Below, in pieces: positions 21,108 to 32,218 of a stretch of 64,000 nt of DNA. Every line of letters starts with the position of its first letter. Within the stretch, counting starts at the first letter, position 1. Position numbers and translations under genes: made by a program. The notes beneath the pieces are model-generated. The model did no database searches. It worked only from the letters and a program-made list of their open reading frames with translations, and was not told the origin of the DNA. The DNA is taken from NCBI RefSeq assembly GCF_001053095.1, contig NZ_CGBP01000009.1:1-64000 (forward strand). The letters are read 5' to 3'. Origin of the DNA: Yersinia similis. Its GTDB lineage: Bacteria > Pseudomonadota > Gammaproteobacteria > Enterobacterales > Enterobacteriaceae.

Positions 21108-22235
21108 TTAAGGTAAATGAGGTAAAGAAAGGTACTCTTCGCTTTGCATCTCTTGTAATCGCGACAAACAACGCTGGTATTCAAACTTAAGTCGCTCACC
21201 GTTATAAATCTCAAACATTGAGGCTTCAGCCGCAATAATCAGTTTCACACGTCGTTCATAAAACTCATCCACCAAGGCTAGAAAACGCCGGGCCGTATTC
21301 TCATCACGGGTCGCCATGCAACGGACATTGTGGAGCAATACCGTGTGATAGCGCTTAGACAAAGCGATATAATCCAGTTGGCTGCGCGCTTCTTCACACA
21401 ACGTATGGAAATCAACCGCCAGCACCCCCTCAGCCACACAAATCGCAGGCAAAGGCCGGTGATTCACCTCCAGCACTGCGGCCTTTTCCCCTTTTTTTCC
21501 CGCAAGTTTAACGAAAATGGCTGCCATCTCTTGTTCGGTCTGTGAATTTAACGGAGCCAGATAAAGATTAGCCTGAGTCAATGTCCGCAAACGATAATCG
21601 ATACCCGCATCCACGTTCATCACCTCACAATGTTGCTTAATTAAGGCGATAGCGGGTAAAAAGCGCCCGCGCTGTAACCCGTTATGGTACAAATTATCCG
21701 GCGGAATATTAGACGTGGCGACCAGTGTGATGCCTCTGGCAAATAATGCCTCTAATAATGTTGCCAACAACATGGCATCGGTAATATCCGAGACAAAGAA
21801 CTCATCAAAACATAGAACGTCAGTCTGGGCCTTGAAACCATCAGCAACAATTTCCAATGGGTTTTCATGACCTTGCAGTTCGGTCAGTTCTTGATGTACT
21901 CGCAGCATAAAGCGATGAAAATGGAGACGGAGTTTCCGCTCTCCAGGCAAACTGTGGAAAAACAAGTCCATCAGCCAGGTTTTCCCCCGTCCCACACCGC
22001 CCCACATATATAACCCCTGAACGGGGCTTACTGGTGATCGTCGAGCCGGCTTCCCAAATAAACGGCTCAAGCGATTGCGTAGACTTGCACTGGCCGCATG
22101 GGCATTTTGGTACTGATTTAGCGCCTGATAAATTGTCTCTAGCCGTGCTACAGCACGCTGCTGCACATCATCAGGCTGATAGTTGCCGGCATCAAGTGCC
22201 TGTTGATAAAGCGTTATAGGTGAACTCTGTTGCAT
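21108..22235 (-). CDS. zapE: cell division ATPase ZapE
   Basis: AFG1-like AAA+ ATPase that associates with FtsZ late in division and destabilises Z-ring polymers. The 375-residue protein has Walker A in MWGGVGRGKTWLMDLF (about 73-88), Walker B in VLCFDEFFVSDITDA (about 140-154) and the sensor TLVATSNIPPD (about 172-182). The C-terminal half matches E. coli ZapE including RCLSRLQEMQSEEYL. The start MQQSSPITLYQQAL is chosen by alignment. Divergent from zapG. Confidence 0.96.
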   Translation of the reverse strand: MQQSSPITLYQQALDAGNYQPDDVQQRAVARLETIYQALNQYQNAHAASASLRNRLSRLFGKPARRSPVSPVQGLYMWGGVGRGKTWLMDLFFHSLPGERKLRLHFHRFMLRVHQELTELQGHENPLEIVADGFKAQTDVLCFDEFFVSDITDAMLLATLLEALFARGITLVATSNIPPDNLYHNGLQRGRFLPAIALIKQHCEVMNVDAGIDYRLRTLTQANLYLAPLNSQTEQEMAAIFVKLAGKKGEKAAVLEVNHRPLPAICVAEGVLAVDFHTLCEEARSQLDYIALSKRYHTVLLHNVRCMATRDENTARRFLALVDEFYERRVKLIIAAEASMFEIYNGERLKFEYQRCLSRLQEMQSEEYLSLPHLP

Positions 22236-22458
22236 GTTTATCCGCAATCCCTGATAAAATAGTTATCTATTTTTCGCTACGCTTTCTTACTGATTTTTCG
22301 GGAAATCATAGCATTTACCGACTCCGCAACTGCGGAAAAAACCTGATAACCATAGGTAACATTGCATCAGGATTCCACTCAGACAAGGTTAACGGTTATA
22401 GTGGGTATTATTAAGTGAAAAAGTTCTGCTGAACAATGAAGTCAAAAAAGGAGTCATC

Positions 22459-22863
22459 ATGACCTGGGAGTATGCGCTTATTGGATTGGTTGTTGGTGTT
22501 GTGATCGGCGCGGTGGCTATGCGCTTTGGCAACCGCAAATTGCGTCAGCAGCAAGTGCTGCAAAATGAGCTGGAGAAGAGCAAAACAGATTTGGAAGAGT
22601 ATCGTCAGGAGCTGGTTGGGCACTTCGCACGTAGTGCCGAATTACTGGATAACATGGCCCGTGATTATCGTCAGCTTTATCAGCATATGGCGAAAAGCTC
22701 CAATAACTTATTACCGGACTTACCATTACAGGATAATCCGTTCCGTTACCGTCTGACAGAATCTGAAGCGGATAATGATCAGGCACCCGTTAAACTGCCA
22801 CCTCGTGATTACTCTGAAGGCGCATCTGGTTTATTACGCCCGGAACACCAGAATCGCGATTAA
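22459..22863 (+). CDS. zapG: inner-membrane cell-envelope protein ZapG
   Basis: DUF1043 family (YhcB), 134 residues. An N-terminal membrane helix (WEYALIGLVVGVVIGAVAM, residues 3-21) is followed by a cytoplasmic coiled coil (about 30-90) and a flexible tail. E. coli mutants have envelope, cell-width and division defects, and the protein interacts with divisome and elongasome members. An AAAGGAG Shine-Dalgarno sequence precedes the ATG. Divergent from zapE, with a 223-bp shared upstream region. Confidence 0.95.
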   Translation: MTWEYALIGLVVGVVIGAVAMRFGNRKLRQQQVLQNELEKSKTDLEEYRQELVGHFARSAELLDNMARDYRQLYQHMAKSSNNLLPDLPLQDNPFRYRLTESEADNDQAPVKLPPRDYSEGASGLLRPEHQNRD

Positions 22864-23133
22864 GTCCGCGTTTAAACATCTATACTCACTGCGGTGGGGC
22901 ACATCTCCGTTCCACCGCAACTCTCTACATTTACACTTCTATACTTGCCTCTCCTTGAATTGCTGTGACGCGGCCCTTATATCAAACGATATCAAGAGTG
23001 TTTACTTTTAGACCAATACTATCCTTTTGAAATGAGCGAATTTTTTTGCTATTTACGGGTCTGAACTTATACAGACTTGTGAGCGTCACCCATCCTATTC
23101 ATTCACCGTTAGGTATTGAGAGAGTTTAAATAA

Positions 23134-24507
23134 ATGAAGAAAACATCATTACTTCTTAGTGCGCTAGCAATAAGCGTCGGCTTAGGTCTCGCTTCTGTTC
23201 CTATGATGAGTACAGCAGCACTGCCTTCGGCGGTCGCTGGACAAACGTTACCTAGCCTGGCACCAATGCTAGAAAAAGTATTACCTGCCGTTGTCAGTGT
23301 TCATGTCTCTGGGAGCCAGGCTCAGCAACAACGCTTGCCAGAAGAGTTTAAATTCTTCTTTGGCCCAAATGCACCATCAGGAAAAGAGAGCAGCCGGCCA
23401 TTCGAAGGCTTAGGGTCAGGTGTTATTATTAACGCTGAGAAGGGCTACATCCTGACCAACAATCACGTCATCAATAATGCCGATAAAATTCGTGTTCAGT
23501 TGAATGATGGTCGTGAATATGATGCAAAATTGTTGGGCCGTGATGAGCAAACCGACATCGCTTTACTGCAATTAACGGATGCTAAAAATCTGACTGCGGT
23601 CAAAATTGCAGATTCCGATAACCTGCGGGTGGGGGATTTTGCTGTCGCCGTAGGTAACCCATTTGGTCTGGGGCAAACCGCTACGTCAGGTATTATTTCA
23701 GCACTGGGTCGTAGTGGCTTGAATCTGGAAGGACTGGAAAACTTTATCCAGACAGACGCCTCAATCAACCGTGGTAATTCTGGCGGTGCTCTGGTGAATC
23801 TGGATGGGGAACTGATCGGGATTAATACCGCAATCCTTGCGCCAGGTGGCGGTAATATCGGTATCGGCTTCGCTATACCAAGTAACATGGCACAAAACCT
23901 CAGCCAGCAGTTGATCGAGTTTGGCGAAGTGAAGCGTGGGCTGCTCGGTATCCGTGGTAGTGAGATGACGGCTGACATCGCGAAAGCCTTTAATATTGAT
24001 GCTCAGCGTGGGGCTTTTGTCAGCGAAGTGCTACCAAAATCAGCGGCAGCGAAAGCCGGCATCAAACCAGGTGACGTGTTGGTTTCCGTTGATGGGAAAA
24101 TGATTAGCAGCTTTGCTGAATTGCGTGCCAAAGTCGGGACTACTGGGCCGGGCAAAACCATTAAAGTCGGTTTACTGCGCGAGGGGAAACCATTGGAAGT
24201 ATCGGTGACGCTGGATAACAGCAATTCAACATCCACCAGCGCTGAAAACTTATTGCCATCATTGCAGGGTGCATCCCTGAGTAACGGCGAGATCAAAGAC
24301 GGTAGTAAGGGGATCAAAGTTGATAACGTCACTAAAGGTTCGCCAGCCGCACAATCTGGCTTACAAAAAGATGATGTGATTATTGCCGTAAACCGCGAAC
24401 GGGTTAAAGATATTACTGAGTTGCGTAAAGCCATCGAAGCCAAACCGGCCGTGATTGCACTGAATATCGTACGTGGTGGGGATAATATTTACCTATTAAT
24501 CCGCTAA
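23134..24507 (+). CDS. degQ: periplasmic serine endoprotease
   Basis: HtrA-family protease and chaperone for misfolded envelope proteins. The 457-residue precursor has a signal peptide ending near residue 29 (MMSTAA). The catalytic triad is visible as His111 (TNNHVIN), Asp141 (QTDIALL) and Ser216 (RGNSGGAL). Two PDZ domains follow (about 260-350 and 365-457). The short N-terminal LA-loop, without the long Gln-rich insert and cysteines of DegP, favours DegQ. degS follows after 89 bases. Confidence 0.95.
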   Translation: MKKTSLLLSALAISVGLGLASVPMMSTAALPSAVAGQTLPSLAPMLEKVLPAVVSVHVSGSQAQQQRLPEEFKFFFGPNAPSGKESSRPFEGLGSGVIINAEKGYILTNNHVINNADKIRVQLNDGREYDAKLLGRDEQTDIALLQLTDAKNLTAVKIADSDNLRVGDFAVAVGNPFGLGQTATSGIISALGRSGLNLEGLENFIQTDASINRGNSGGALVNLDGELIGINTAILAPGGGNIGIGFAIPSNMAQNLSQQLIEFGEVKRGLLGIRGSEMTADIAKAFNIDAQRGAFVSEVLPKSAAAKAGIKPGDVLVSVDGKMISSFAELRAKVGTTGPGKTIKVGLLREGKPLEVSVTLDNSNSTSTSAENLLPSLQGASLSNGEIKDGSKGIKVDNVTKGSPAAQSGLQKDDVIIAVNRERVKDITELRKAIEAKPAVIALNIVRGGDNIYLLIR

Positions 24508-24596
24508 TTTGCCGAAAAATCGGACACAGCACAATGCTGTGTCCGCCTAACTCATGCTATCCTCCTTTTCATCCATTCATTTATGCCTTAAACCTC

Positions 24597-25685
24597 ATGT
24601 TTCTTAAGCTATTGCGTTCTATTATTTTGGGGCTAATCGTTGCCGGTATTCTGCTGGTTGCCCTCCCCATGCTCCGCAGCCCAGGTTATCTATTTTCCGC
24701 TAAAAGCAATAACTTAAATGAAGAGGTTCCTGCCAGCTATAACCAAGCCGTACGTCGTGCCGCACCTGCGGTGGTCAATGTCTATAACCGAAGCCTTAGC
24801 GCTACACAGCAGGGGTTAGCCATCCGCACGCTTGGCTCGGGTGTGATCATGAGCGATAAGGGGTACATTCTTACCAATAAACACGTTATCAATGATGCAG
24901 AACAGATCATTGTTGCCATGCAAAATGGCCGTATCTCAGAAGCTTTATTGGTTGGTTCAGATAATCTGACAGATTTAGCTGTCCTAAAGATTGACGCAAC
25001 AAACCTGCCGGTGATCCCCATTAATATTAACCGCACACCACATATTGGTGACGTCGTGTTGGCAATTGGTAACCCTTATAACCTCGGGCAGACAGTAACG
25101 CAGGGGATTATCAGTGCAACCGGGCGCATTGGTTTAAGCTCTTCCGGGCGGCAAAACTTCCTGCAAACAGATGCATCAATTAATCAGGGTAATTCCGGCG
25201 GTGCGCTGGTCAACACCCTTGGTGAGCTAATGGGGATTAACACGCTCTCATTTGATAAAAGCAATAATGGCGAAACACCTGAAGGCATCGGCTTTGCGAT
25301 CCCAACAGCACTGGCGACGAAAGTGATGGAAAAACTGATCCGTGATGGGCGTGTGATCCGCGGTTATATCGGTATTACCGGCGAGGAGTACCCACCGTTT
25401 AATGCTAACGATAATGGCTCAGATCGGGTACACGGTATTAAGGTCAAAAAAGTTTCACCAGACGGCCCAGCGGCTCGGGCAGGAATACACGTTGGCGATA
25501 TCATTCTTAACGTGAATAATAAGCCGGCAACCTCCGTGATCGAAACTATGGATCAGGTAGCAGAAGTCCGCCCCGGTACGACCATTCCTGTTTTACTATT
25601 ACGTAATGGTCAACAGATAGCGGTTCAAATCACCATCACTGAACTCGATCAGAATGAGATGCTAACCACTCAGGCGGCAGATTAA
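24597..25685 (+). CDS. degS: membrane-anchored site-1 protease DegS
   Basis: Starts the sigma-E stress response: its PDZ domain senses the C-termini of unfolded porins and the protease then cuts RseA. The 362-residue protein has an N-terminal membrane anchor (about 5-27), triad residues His96, Asp126 and Ser200 (NQGNSGGAL) and a single PDZ domain (about 260-350). The upstream in-frame codons would precede the anchor with unrelated sequence, so this ATG is chosen. It stands downstream of degQ as in E. coli. Confidence 0.95.
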   Translation: MFLKLLRSIILGLIVAGILLVALPMLRSPGYLFSAKSNNLNEEVPASYNQAVRRAAPAVVNVYNRSLSATQQGLAIRTLGSGVIMSDKGYILTNKHVINDAEQIIVAMQNGRISEALLVGSDNLTDLAVLKIDATNLPVIPININRTPHIGDVVLAIGNPYNLGQTVTQGIISATGRIGLSSSGRQNFLQTDASINQGNSGGALVNTLGELMGINTLSFDKSNNGETPEGIGFAIPTALATKVMEKLIRDGRVIRGYIGITGEEYPPFNANDNGSDRVHGIKVKKVSPDGPAARAGIHVGDIILNVNNKPATSVIETMDQVAEVRPGTTIPVLLLRNGQQIAVQITITELDQNEMLTTQAAD

Positions 25686-25736
25686 CCCGCAAGCAGCCAA
25701 TACGCGTGTAACTTAAAATCTGATGGGAATAGATAT

Positions 25737-25773
25737 AAAAATGCCAGCCCCACATCACCGGCTGGCATTTTTT
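25737..25773. terminator. bidirectional degS/murA terminator
   Basis: AAAATGCCAGCC / GGCTGGCATTTT perfect stem with an 11-base loop and T/A tracts on both sides, between the convergent degS and murA genes. Confidence 0.85.
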
Positions 25774-25827
25774 ATCTACCGATCACGATCAGCTCTCTAC
25801 CAATCAGCCTTCTGTCGATCTGCAGAT

Positions 25828-27108
<1,281 letters not shown>

Positions 27109-27156
27109 TCAAATCTTGTTGTCAAATTCGAATTCGCTGCCCGCCTCAGCCACTGT

Positions 27157-27204
27157 TTACTACAACGGTAAATTACTACAACAGTAAATTACCATCACAG
27201 TAAA
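27157..27204. repeat. tandem repeat, 3 x 16 bp
   Basis: Three adjoining units TTACTACAACGGTAAA, TTACTACAACAGTAAA and TTACCATCACAGTAAA lie in the ibaG-murA gap, starting 20 bases past the ibaG stop codon in the direction of transcription. A shorter duplication of TTGTTGTCAAAT occurs at about 27103-27127. Confidence 0.9.
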
Positions 27205-27223
27205 CAGCGTTTAGCCAACAGCA

Positions 27224-27478
27224 TTAAAAGCCGTTTAGTTTACGATCCCGCTGCCACTCTTGTGGCGTATAGGCCTTAATGGATAAGGCATGAATACGGT
27301 TATCGGCGATATATTCCATCAACGGCGCGTAAACAGCCTGCTGTTTCTTCACTCGGCTCATGTCGGCAAATAACTCACCCACAGCAATCACCTGAAAGTG
27401 GCTACCGTCACCAGTAACATGAGCTTCCTGCAATGCCAATGCATTCATCAGCACATCTTTAATTTCGTTAGTATCCAT
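27224..27478 (-). CDS. ibaG: BolA-family acid-stress protein
   Basis: An 84-residue BolA-like protein. In E. coli IbaG (YrbA) responds to acid stress and forms a 2Fe-2S complex with monothiol glutaredoxin. The conserved [15 protein letters not shown] with its His ligand and [30 protein letters not shown] are intact. The start [10 protein letters not shown] is chosen by comparison with the 84-residue E. coli protein. Upstream of murA in the same direction. Confidence 0.95.
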   Translation of the reverse strand: MDTNEIKDVLMNALALQEAHVTGDGSHFQVIAVGELFADMSRVKKQQAVYAPLMEYIADNRIHALSIKAYTPQEWQRDRKLNGF

Positions 27479-27550
27479 AAGATTCATTCTATTTTAAGAG
27501 GATCATAATCAGGCAAACATATTAGTGGAATACGGCAAGCTCTGAAACTA

Positions 27551-27590
27551 AAGAAAAGCCCCTGTAATGCAATTATGCACAGGAGCTTTA
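27551..27590 (-). terminator. mla operon terminator
   Basis: Read on the minus strand: AAAGCTCCTGT / ACAGGGGCTTT with an inner GCATAATTGC, followed by TCTTTAG. It lies between mlaB and ibaG, suggesting that mla and ibaG-murA can be separate transcription units. Confidence 0.75.
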
Positions 27591-27624
27591 TTATCTTACC
27601 TTCGGACTTAACACTGCAGCGATG

Positions 27625-27927
27625 CTAACTGGCCGTTTCCACAGGAATTATCTGCTGGAGGTTGTACAATTCAATCAACGTTGCCAGCCGGTCACTGATA
27701 CCGATAATATCCAGAGAACTGCCGCGTTGGCTTTGTAACTCGCGAAAATGCACTAACAGAGCCAGACCAGACGAATCGACTCGTTGTAATTGGCTAACAT
27801 CAATACGGCTCTTATCTGCCAGCAAGGTTTCACGCTGTTGCCAAAGCGGCAACAGTGTTTCACGATCCAGCTCACCTTGCAGTACCAGTGTTTCCTGCTG
27901 AGACTGCCAGCTTAGCTCACCCGCCAT
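27625..27927 (-). CDS. mlaB: phospholipid ABC transporter STAS protein MlaB
   Basis: Cytoplasmic STAS-domain subunit of the MlaFEDB complex, needed for its assembly and ATPase activity. 100 residues, with the STAS core VSQLQRVDSSGLALLVHF (about 44-61) holding the conserved serine region. Last gene of the mla operon, 35 bases after mlaC, followed by a terminator. Confidence 0.94.
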   Translation of the reverse strand: MAGELSWQSQQETLVLQGELDRETLLPLWQQRETLLADKSRIDVSQLQRVDSSGLALLVHFRELQSQRGSSLDIIGISDRLATLIELYNLQQIIPVETAS

Positions 27928-27962
27928 AATGACTGTTTATCCCTATAATTTATCTAAAATGA

Positions 27963-28586
27963 CTACTTATCTAAGGTGATTGGCTGTTTAGCCGCACTCA
28001 GCAATTGTTGGGTCAAACCATCCACACCCTTCTGGCGCAGAATAGAGGCCCACTCATTCTGTTTAGTGCTGATCATGCTCACCCCTTCGGCAATCATGTC
28101 ATAAGCCTGCCAGTTACCTGTTTGGCTATTTTTACGCCATTGGAAGTCTAACCGGACAGGTGGGCGCCCACTTGGATCGAGAATGGTGACGCGGATAGCA
28201 ACGATGTTGGCATCCCCTAAAGGCTGGTCTGGTGCCACATCGTAAGTTTGACCATGATACAGCGCCAATGCCTGCCCGTATGCCTGCTCCAGATATTTAC
28301 CGAATGCATTGAAATACGCTTCACGCTGTGCAGGCGTAGCATCTTTATAGTAGCTCCCCAGCACTAACGCACCAGCATATTTGATCTGAACAAACGGCAA
28401 CAGCTCTTCGCGCACAATGGTGCGGAGATAATCTGGATCTTGCTTAATCTTAGGTTGTTCATTTTTTAGACGTGTAAAGGTTTTCTTCGCAGCCTCATCC
28501 ATCAGACGATAAGGATTGCTTTGATCGACAGCATGAACCAGTGGTGCGATGGCCAACAATGCGACCATGAATAAACGTTTAAACAT
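27963..28586 (-). CDS. mlaC: periplasmic phospholipid carrier MlaC
   Basis: Shuttles phospholipid between the outer-membrane MlaA-porin complex and MlaFEDB. The 207-residue precursor has a signal peptide ending VHA near residue 19, then an MlaC (Ttg2) domain with [21 protein letters not shown] and [26 protein letters not shown], typical of the family. It lies 12 bases after mlaD. Confidence 0.97.
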   Translation of the reverse strand: MFKRLFMVALLAIAPLVHAVDQSNPYRLMDEAAKKTFTRLKNEQPKIKQDPDYLRTIVREELLPFVQIKYAGALVLGSYYKDATPAQREAYFNAFGKYLEQAYGQALALYHGQTYDVAPDQPLGDANIVAIRVTILDPSGRPPVRLDFQWRKNSQTGNWQAYDMIAEGVSMISTKQNEWASILRQKGVDGLTQQLLSAAKQPITLDK

Positions 28587-28598
28587 TCAGATGCCCTC

Positions 28599-29156
28599 TT
28601 AAGGATGTTGAGCGGGAAGAGAAGGTACCGCAGCCTGTGGAGCCGCAGTTTCAGTTGCCGGAGCCGTTTCACTTACTGCCGGGCTATCACCGCTGCTCTT
28701 GTACAGGAACTGACCTATCAGATCTTCCAGAACTAATGCAGACTTGGTGTCTTGAATGGTGCCGCCATCTTTCAAAATACTGGTGCCCATTTCCGGATCT
28801 TCAAAACCCACATTCAGCGCCAGGAATTGTTCGCCCAGTAAACCCGATGTGCGCACAGCCAATGAGCTGGTATCTGGGATCTGGTTATAGCGTTGCTGAA
28901 TATCTATCGCGACGCGTGGCGTGTAATTCTTGGTATCCAAAGTGATTTCCGCCACCCGCCCCACGACTACGCCACCAATTTTGACAGGCGAGTGGTTTTT
29001 TAAACCGCCAATATTGTCAAAATTCGCGTAAATACGGTAAGTGGGCTGATTGCCCACTGACTTGATATCTGCAACTTTCAGGCAGAGGAATACGACTGCC
29101 AGAATAGCAATCAGTATAAACATTCCTACCCAGACTTCACTTTTCTTCGTTTGCAT
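28599..29156 (-). CDS. mlaD: MCE-domain phospholipid transport protein MlaD
   Basis: Inner-membrane-anchored MCE protein forming a hexameric ring on MlaE in the periplasm. 185 residues: one membrane helix (about 9-27), an MCE domain (about 37-115) with NIGGLKNHSPVKIGGVVVGRV, and an alanine/proline/threonine-rich C-terminal tail. The ATG giving MQTKKSEVWVG matches the family. Four bases after mlaE. Confidence 0.96.
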   Translation of the reverse strand: MQTKKSEVWVGMFILIAILAVVFLCLKVADIKSVGNQPTYRIYANFDNIGGLKNHSPVKIGGVVVGRVAEITLDTKNYTPRVAIDIQQRYNQIPDTSSLAVRTSGLLGEQFLALNVGFEDPEMGTSILKDGGTIQDTKSALVLEDLIGQFLYKSSGDSPAVSETAPATETAAPQAAVPSLPAQHP

Positions 29157-29160
29157 CGAC

Positions 29161-29943
29161 TCAGTTCCCAAACATCAGTGCTGTCAGCACAAAATCCAAT
29201 CCCAATACCGCCAGTGACGAATGCACTACAGTACGTGTCGTTGCCCGGCTAATCCCTTCAGACGTTGGGACCGCATCATAACCATTGAACAGCGCAATCC
29301 AGGTCACGGTAATAGCAAATACCAGACTCTTAATCAGGCAATTCAGTAAATCTGTACGCCACTCCACCGCATTTTGCATCGCTGACCAGAAGAAACCACT
29401 GTCGATCCCTTTCCAATCAACGCCGACCACTGAACCGCCCCAAATACCCACAGCAACAAAAATAGCCGTCAGCAATGGCATACTGATCAGACCGGCCCAG
29501 AAGCGAGGCGCAACCACTCGCCGTAAAGGGTCGATAGCCATCATTTCCAGACTTGAGATCTGTTCAGTGGCTTTCATTAGGCCAATTTCTGCGGTCAGGG
29601 CAGAACCGGCACGCCCCGCAAACAGTAACGCAGTAACCACAGGCCCCAGTTCGCGCAGCAGTGATAAAGAGACCATCATGCCAAGGCTGGCTTCTGCGCT
29701 GTACGTGGTAAGGATCAAAAAGCCCTGTAAACCCAGAACCATACCGATGAACAAACCGGAGACCACGATAATCAACAGGGATTGAACCCCAACGCTGTAC
29801 AGTTGTTTGATTAATAATGGCCATTGTTTGCGCGGTTCAGGCCGCCCGACAAGGGCATTGAACAGCATCAAGCCTGCGCGCCCAAATGATGCGCAAACAT
29901 TAATTCCTCGGCGACCTAAAGATGCTAACGACTTTACTAACAT
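29161..29943 (-). CDS. mlaE: phospholipid ABC transporter permease MlaE
   Basis: Membrane subunit of MlaFEDB, 260 residues with five to six hydrophobic segments and the MlaE signature [29 protein letters not shown]-like segment (about 100-130). A GGAG Shine-Dalgarno sequence precedes the ATG. In E. coli its start overlaps the end of mlaF; here 217 bases of decayed ERIC sequence lie between them. Confidence 0.96.
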   Translation of the reverse strand: MLVKSLASLGRRGINVCASFGRAGLMLFNALVGRPEPRKQWPLLIKQLYSVGVQSLLIIVVSGLFIGMVLGLQGFLILTTYSAEASLGMMVSLSLLRELGPVVTALLFAGRAGSALTAEIGLMKATEQISSLEMMAIDPLRRVVAPRFWAGLISMPLLTAIFVAVGIWGGSVVGVDWKGIDSGFFWSAMQNAVEWRTDLLNCLIKSLVFAITVTWIALFNGYDAVPTSEGISRATTRTVVHSSLAVLGLDFVLTALMFGN

Positions 29944-29957
29944 GAATACTCCATCAG

Positions 29958-30178
29958 CCCATCCCCTTATTGCTTGATGCTACAAGGGTATTCGCTATGT
30001 TTACTCACCTGAATCCATTACCTGTAGTAGATTTTACTTATAGATAAGCTCATCGGGATTATGTGCCTCACCAGAGGCTCCCTTGCGGGCCAGCGCCAGC
30101 GCTGTTCAACATGGTTTATAACCAATTTGTCGTTCGCTTGCTACCTGGCTGCAACGCCAATTACTCTGGATATAACAA
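29958..30178 (-). repeat. decayed long ERIC element inside the mla operon
   Basis: Read on the minus strand: TTATATCCAGAGTAATTGGCG, GTTGCAGCCAGGTAGCAAGCGAACGACAAATTGG, GTTGAACAGCGC, then TAATCCCGATGAGCTTA, TAAGTA and CAGGTGAGTAAACATAGCG. These blocks occur in the same order as in the long element at 3919, including its extra insert. The first bases form the last codons and stop of mlaF, and the other end comes within about 15 bases of the mlaE start. Confidence 0.72.
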
Positions 30179-30979
30179 CTCGGTTTTATAATCACCGGCA
30201 GGGAAACGGAAAGGTACCGGCCCGTCGGCAATACCATCGAGGAACTGGCGCACGCGCATGTCGCTATTGGTTTGCAACTGCTCAGGTGTCCCCTCTGCGA
30301 TAACATGCTGATCAGCAACTATATAAGCATAATCAGCAATACTGAGTACCTCTGGCACATCATGGGAAACCACGACGCATGTCACCCCTAAAGCATGATT
30401 CAGTTCATCAATCAGTTTTACTAGCACCCCCATGGTAATAGGGTCTTGGCCAACAAAAGGCTCATCAAACATGATTAATTCAGGATCAAGGGCAATCGCT
30501 CGTGCCAGTGCCGCACGCCGTGCCATACCGCCGGACAGTTCTGCGGGCATCAAATTGGCCGCACCACGTAACCCAACAGCTTCTAATTTCATCATCACCG
30601 TGCTACGCAGTAGCTCTTCAGGCAAACGGCTATGTTCACGTAATGGGAAAGCCACATTCTCAAATACCGTTAAATCGGTAAATAAGGCCCCAGACTGAAA
30701 CAACATGCTCATTTTCTTGCGAACATCATACAAACGCTGACGCGAAAGTGCTGGAATATTATCACCATCGAACCAAATTTCACCGGTATCGGGTGCCAAC
30801 TGACCGCCGATAAGGCGCAATAGTGTGGTTTTCCCAATCCCAGAAGGCCCCATAATAGCGGTCACTTTGCCGCGTGGTACGGTCATATTGATGTCAGCAA
30901 ATATTAGCCGCTCACCACGGGTAAAACTCATCCCATGGATCTCTATCAAATTCATCACATTCGATGCCAGTTGTTTCAT
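30161..30979 (-). CDS. mlaF: phospholipid ABC transporter ATPase MlaF
   Basis: ATPase of the MlaFEDB system that maintains outer-membrane lipid asymmetry. 272 residues with Walker A GPSGIGKTT (about 44-52), signature LSGGMARRAALARAIA (about 148-163), Walker B LIMFDEPFVGQDP (about 167-179) and the switch His in VVSHDVPE. The C-terminal FPAGDYKTELLYPE differs from E. coli at its very end because the last codons and TAA come from an ERIC end. First gene of mlaFEDCB; divergent from yrbG. Confidence 0.97.
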   Translation of the reverse strand: MKQLASNVMNLIEIHGMSFTRGERLIFADINMTVPRGKVTAIMGPSGIGKTTLLRLIGGQLAPDTGEIWFDGDNIPALSRQRLYDVRKKMSMLFQSGALFTDLTVFENVAFPLREHSRLPEELLRSTVMMKLEAVGLRGAANLMPAELSGGMARRAALARAIALDPELIMFDEPFVGQDPITMGVLVKLIDELNHALGVTCVVVSHDVPEVLSIADYAYIVADQHVIAEGTPEQLQTNSDMRVRQFLDGIADGPVPFRFPAGDYKTELLYPE

Positions 30980-31243
30980 TATTATTCATCCCTTAAGGCC
31001 TTTTACGACTGATCCGTCCGTTAATGCTACATCAAATGACGGTGACAAGCGTAGCCAGAAGCATTTTGGCAACTTATTAACGCTTTTTCATCACCAAAGT
31101 AGCCATCTGTTTTACTTTTCTGATACTCACAGTCAAAATTAGGGGGTAAATAAAAAAGAGATTGAAAGTATATTTTTTAATCACTTTTGCCTACGGACAA
31201 CCTTTGCCAACGCATCGGGATTATACCTAATAAAGGACTCTGC

Positions 31244-32218
31244 ATGTTTCTTGCGATAACACTATTAATCATTGGCTTGGTTTTATTAGTGTATGGCGCT
31301 GATCGGTTAGTTTACGGTGCCGCAGTGTTATCCCGTTCTTTTGGGGTCCCCCCTCTCATTATCGGGATGACCATTGTCGGTATCGGTACATCACTACCAG
31401 AACTGATTGTTTCAGTTACAGCGGCATTGAATGGCCAAACTGATATGGCGGTGGGTAATGTGCTGGGGTCCAATATTACCAACCTACTGCTGATTGTGGG
31501 AGGGGCAGCACTTATTCGCCCGCTGACAGTACGCTCAGAGATTCTACGGCGGGAGTTGCCACTGATGCTAATGGTCACGGTGTTGTGTGGTTTTCTACTG
31601 GCAGATAGCCACCTCAGCCGCGGAGATGGTGTCATCTTACTCTTGGCTGCTGCCGCTTTTATTGTTCTGATGCTCAAAATCGCACGCCTGGCTCATGCGG
31701 AAGGGAATGATATACTAACCCGCGAGCAACTATCTGAATTACCACAAGATAGTAGCACTACCGTGGCGTTGTTGTGGCTCGTATTGGCCTTCATTATTTT
31801 ACCGCTCTCCGCCAAGATGATTATCGATAATGCGACAGTCATTGCCCGGGTGGCCGGTGTCAGTGAGTTGGTCATTGGGCTGACAGTGATCGCCATCGGC
31901 ACCAGTTTACCTGAACTGGCCACCTTCATCGCCGGTGCGTTGAAAGGTGAAAATGACATCGCCGTCGGCAATATCATCGGCTCCAATATTTTTAATATTG
32001 TGATTGTACTCGGTGTGCCAGCTCTACTGTCGCCCGGAGAGATCAATCCCGAGGCTTTCCAGCGTGATTATTGGGTGATGCTCGCGGTCAGTGTGGTGTT
32101 CACCCTTCTTTGTTTGGGCCGTAAACATCGAATCGGCCATCTGGCAGGCGCTCTGTTATTATGTGGGTTTATCGCTTATCTTGCGGTGTTATTTTTTGCT
32201 CCCATAAGTGCACTGTAA
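31244..32218 (+). CDS. yrbG: sodium/calcium exchanger-family inner membrane protein
   Basis: CaCA-superfamily antiporter, 324 residues, about ten hydrophobic segments in two inverted halves. Each half has the conserved ion-binding alpha repeat: GIGTSLPELIVSV...GNVLGSNITNLL (about 45-85) and AIGTSLPELATFI...GNIIGSNIFNIV (about 218-250). Transported ions are not established for the enterobacterial protein. AAAGGAC precedes the chosen ATG. First in a co-directional run to ptsO, with an ERIC before kdsC. Confidence 0.94.
   Translation: MFLAITLLIIGLVLLVYGADRLVYGAAVLSRSFGVPPLIIGMTIVGIGTSLPELIVSVTAALNGQTDMAVGNVLGSNITNLLLIVGGAALIRPLTVRSEILRRELPLMLMVTVLCGFLLADSHLSRGDGVILLLAAAAFIVLMLKIARLAHAEGNDILTREQLSELPQDSSTTVALLWLVLAFIILPLSAKMIIDNATVIARVAGVSELVIGLTVIAIGTSLPELATFIAGALKGENDIAVGNIIGSNIFNIVIVLGVPALLSPGEINPEAFQRDYWVMLAVSVVFTLLCLGRKHRIGHLAGALLLCGFIAYLAVLFFAPISAL

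Noticed and set aside
22300-22440. Another ERIC remnant between zapE and zapG
   Set aside because: A CATCAGGATTCCACTCAG fragment is suggestive, but the order of other blocks is not preserved.
23060-23100. Possible sigma-E promoter before degQ (TGAACTT, then GTCAC)
   Set aside because: The -10 match is weak and degQ is not a known sigma-E gene in E. coli; not enough to annotate.
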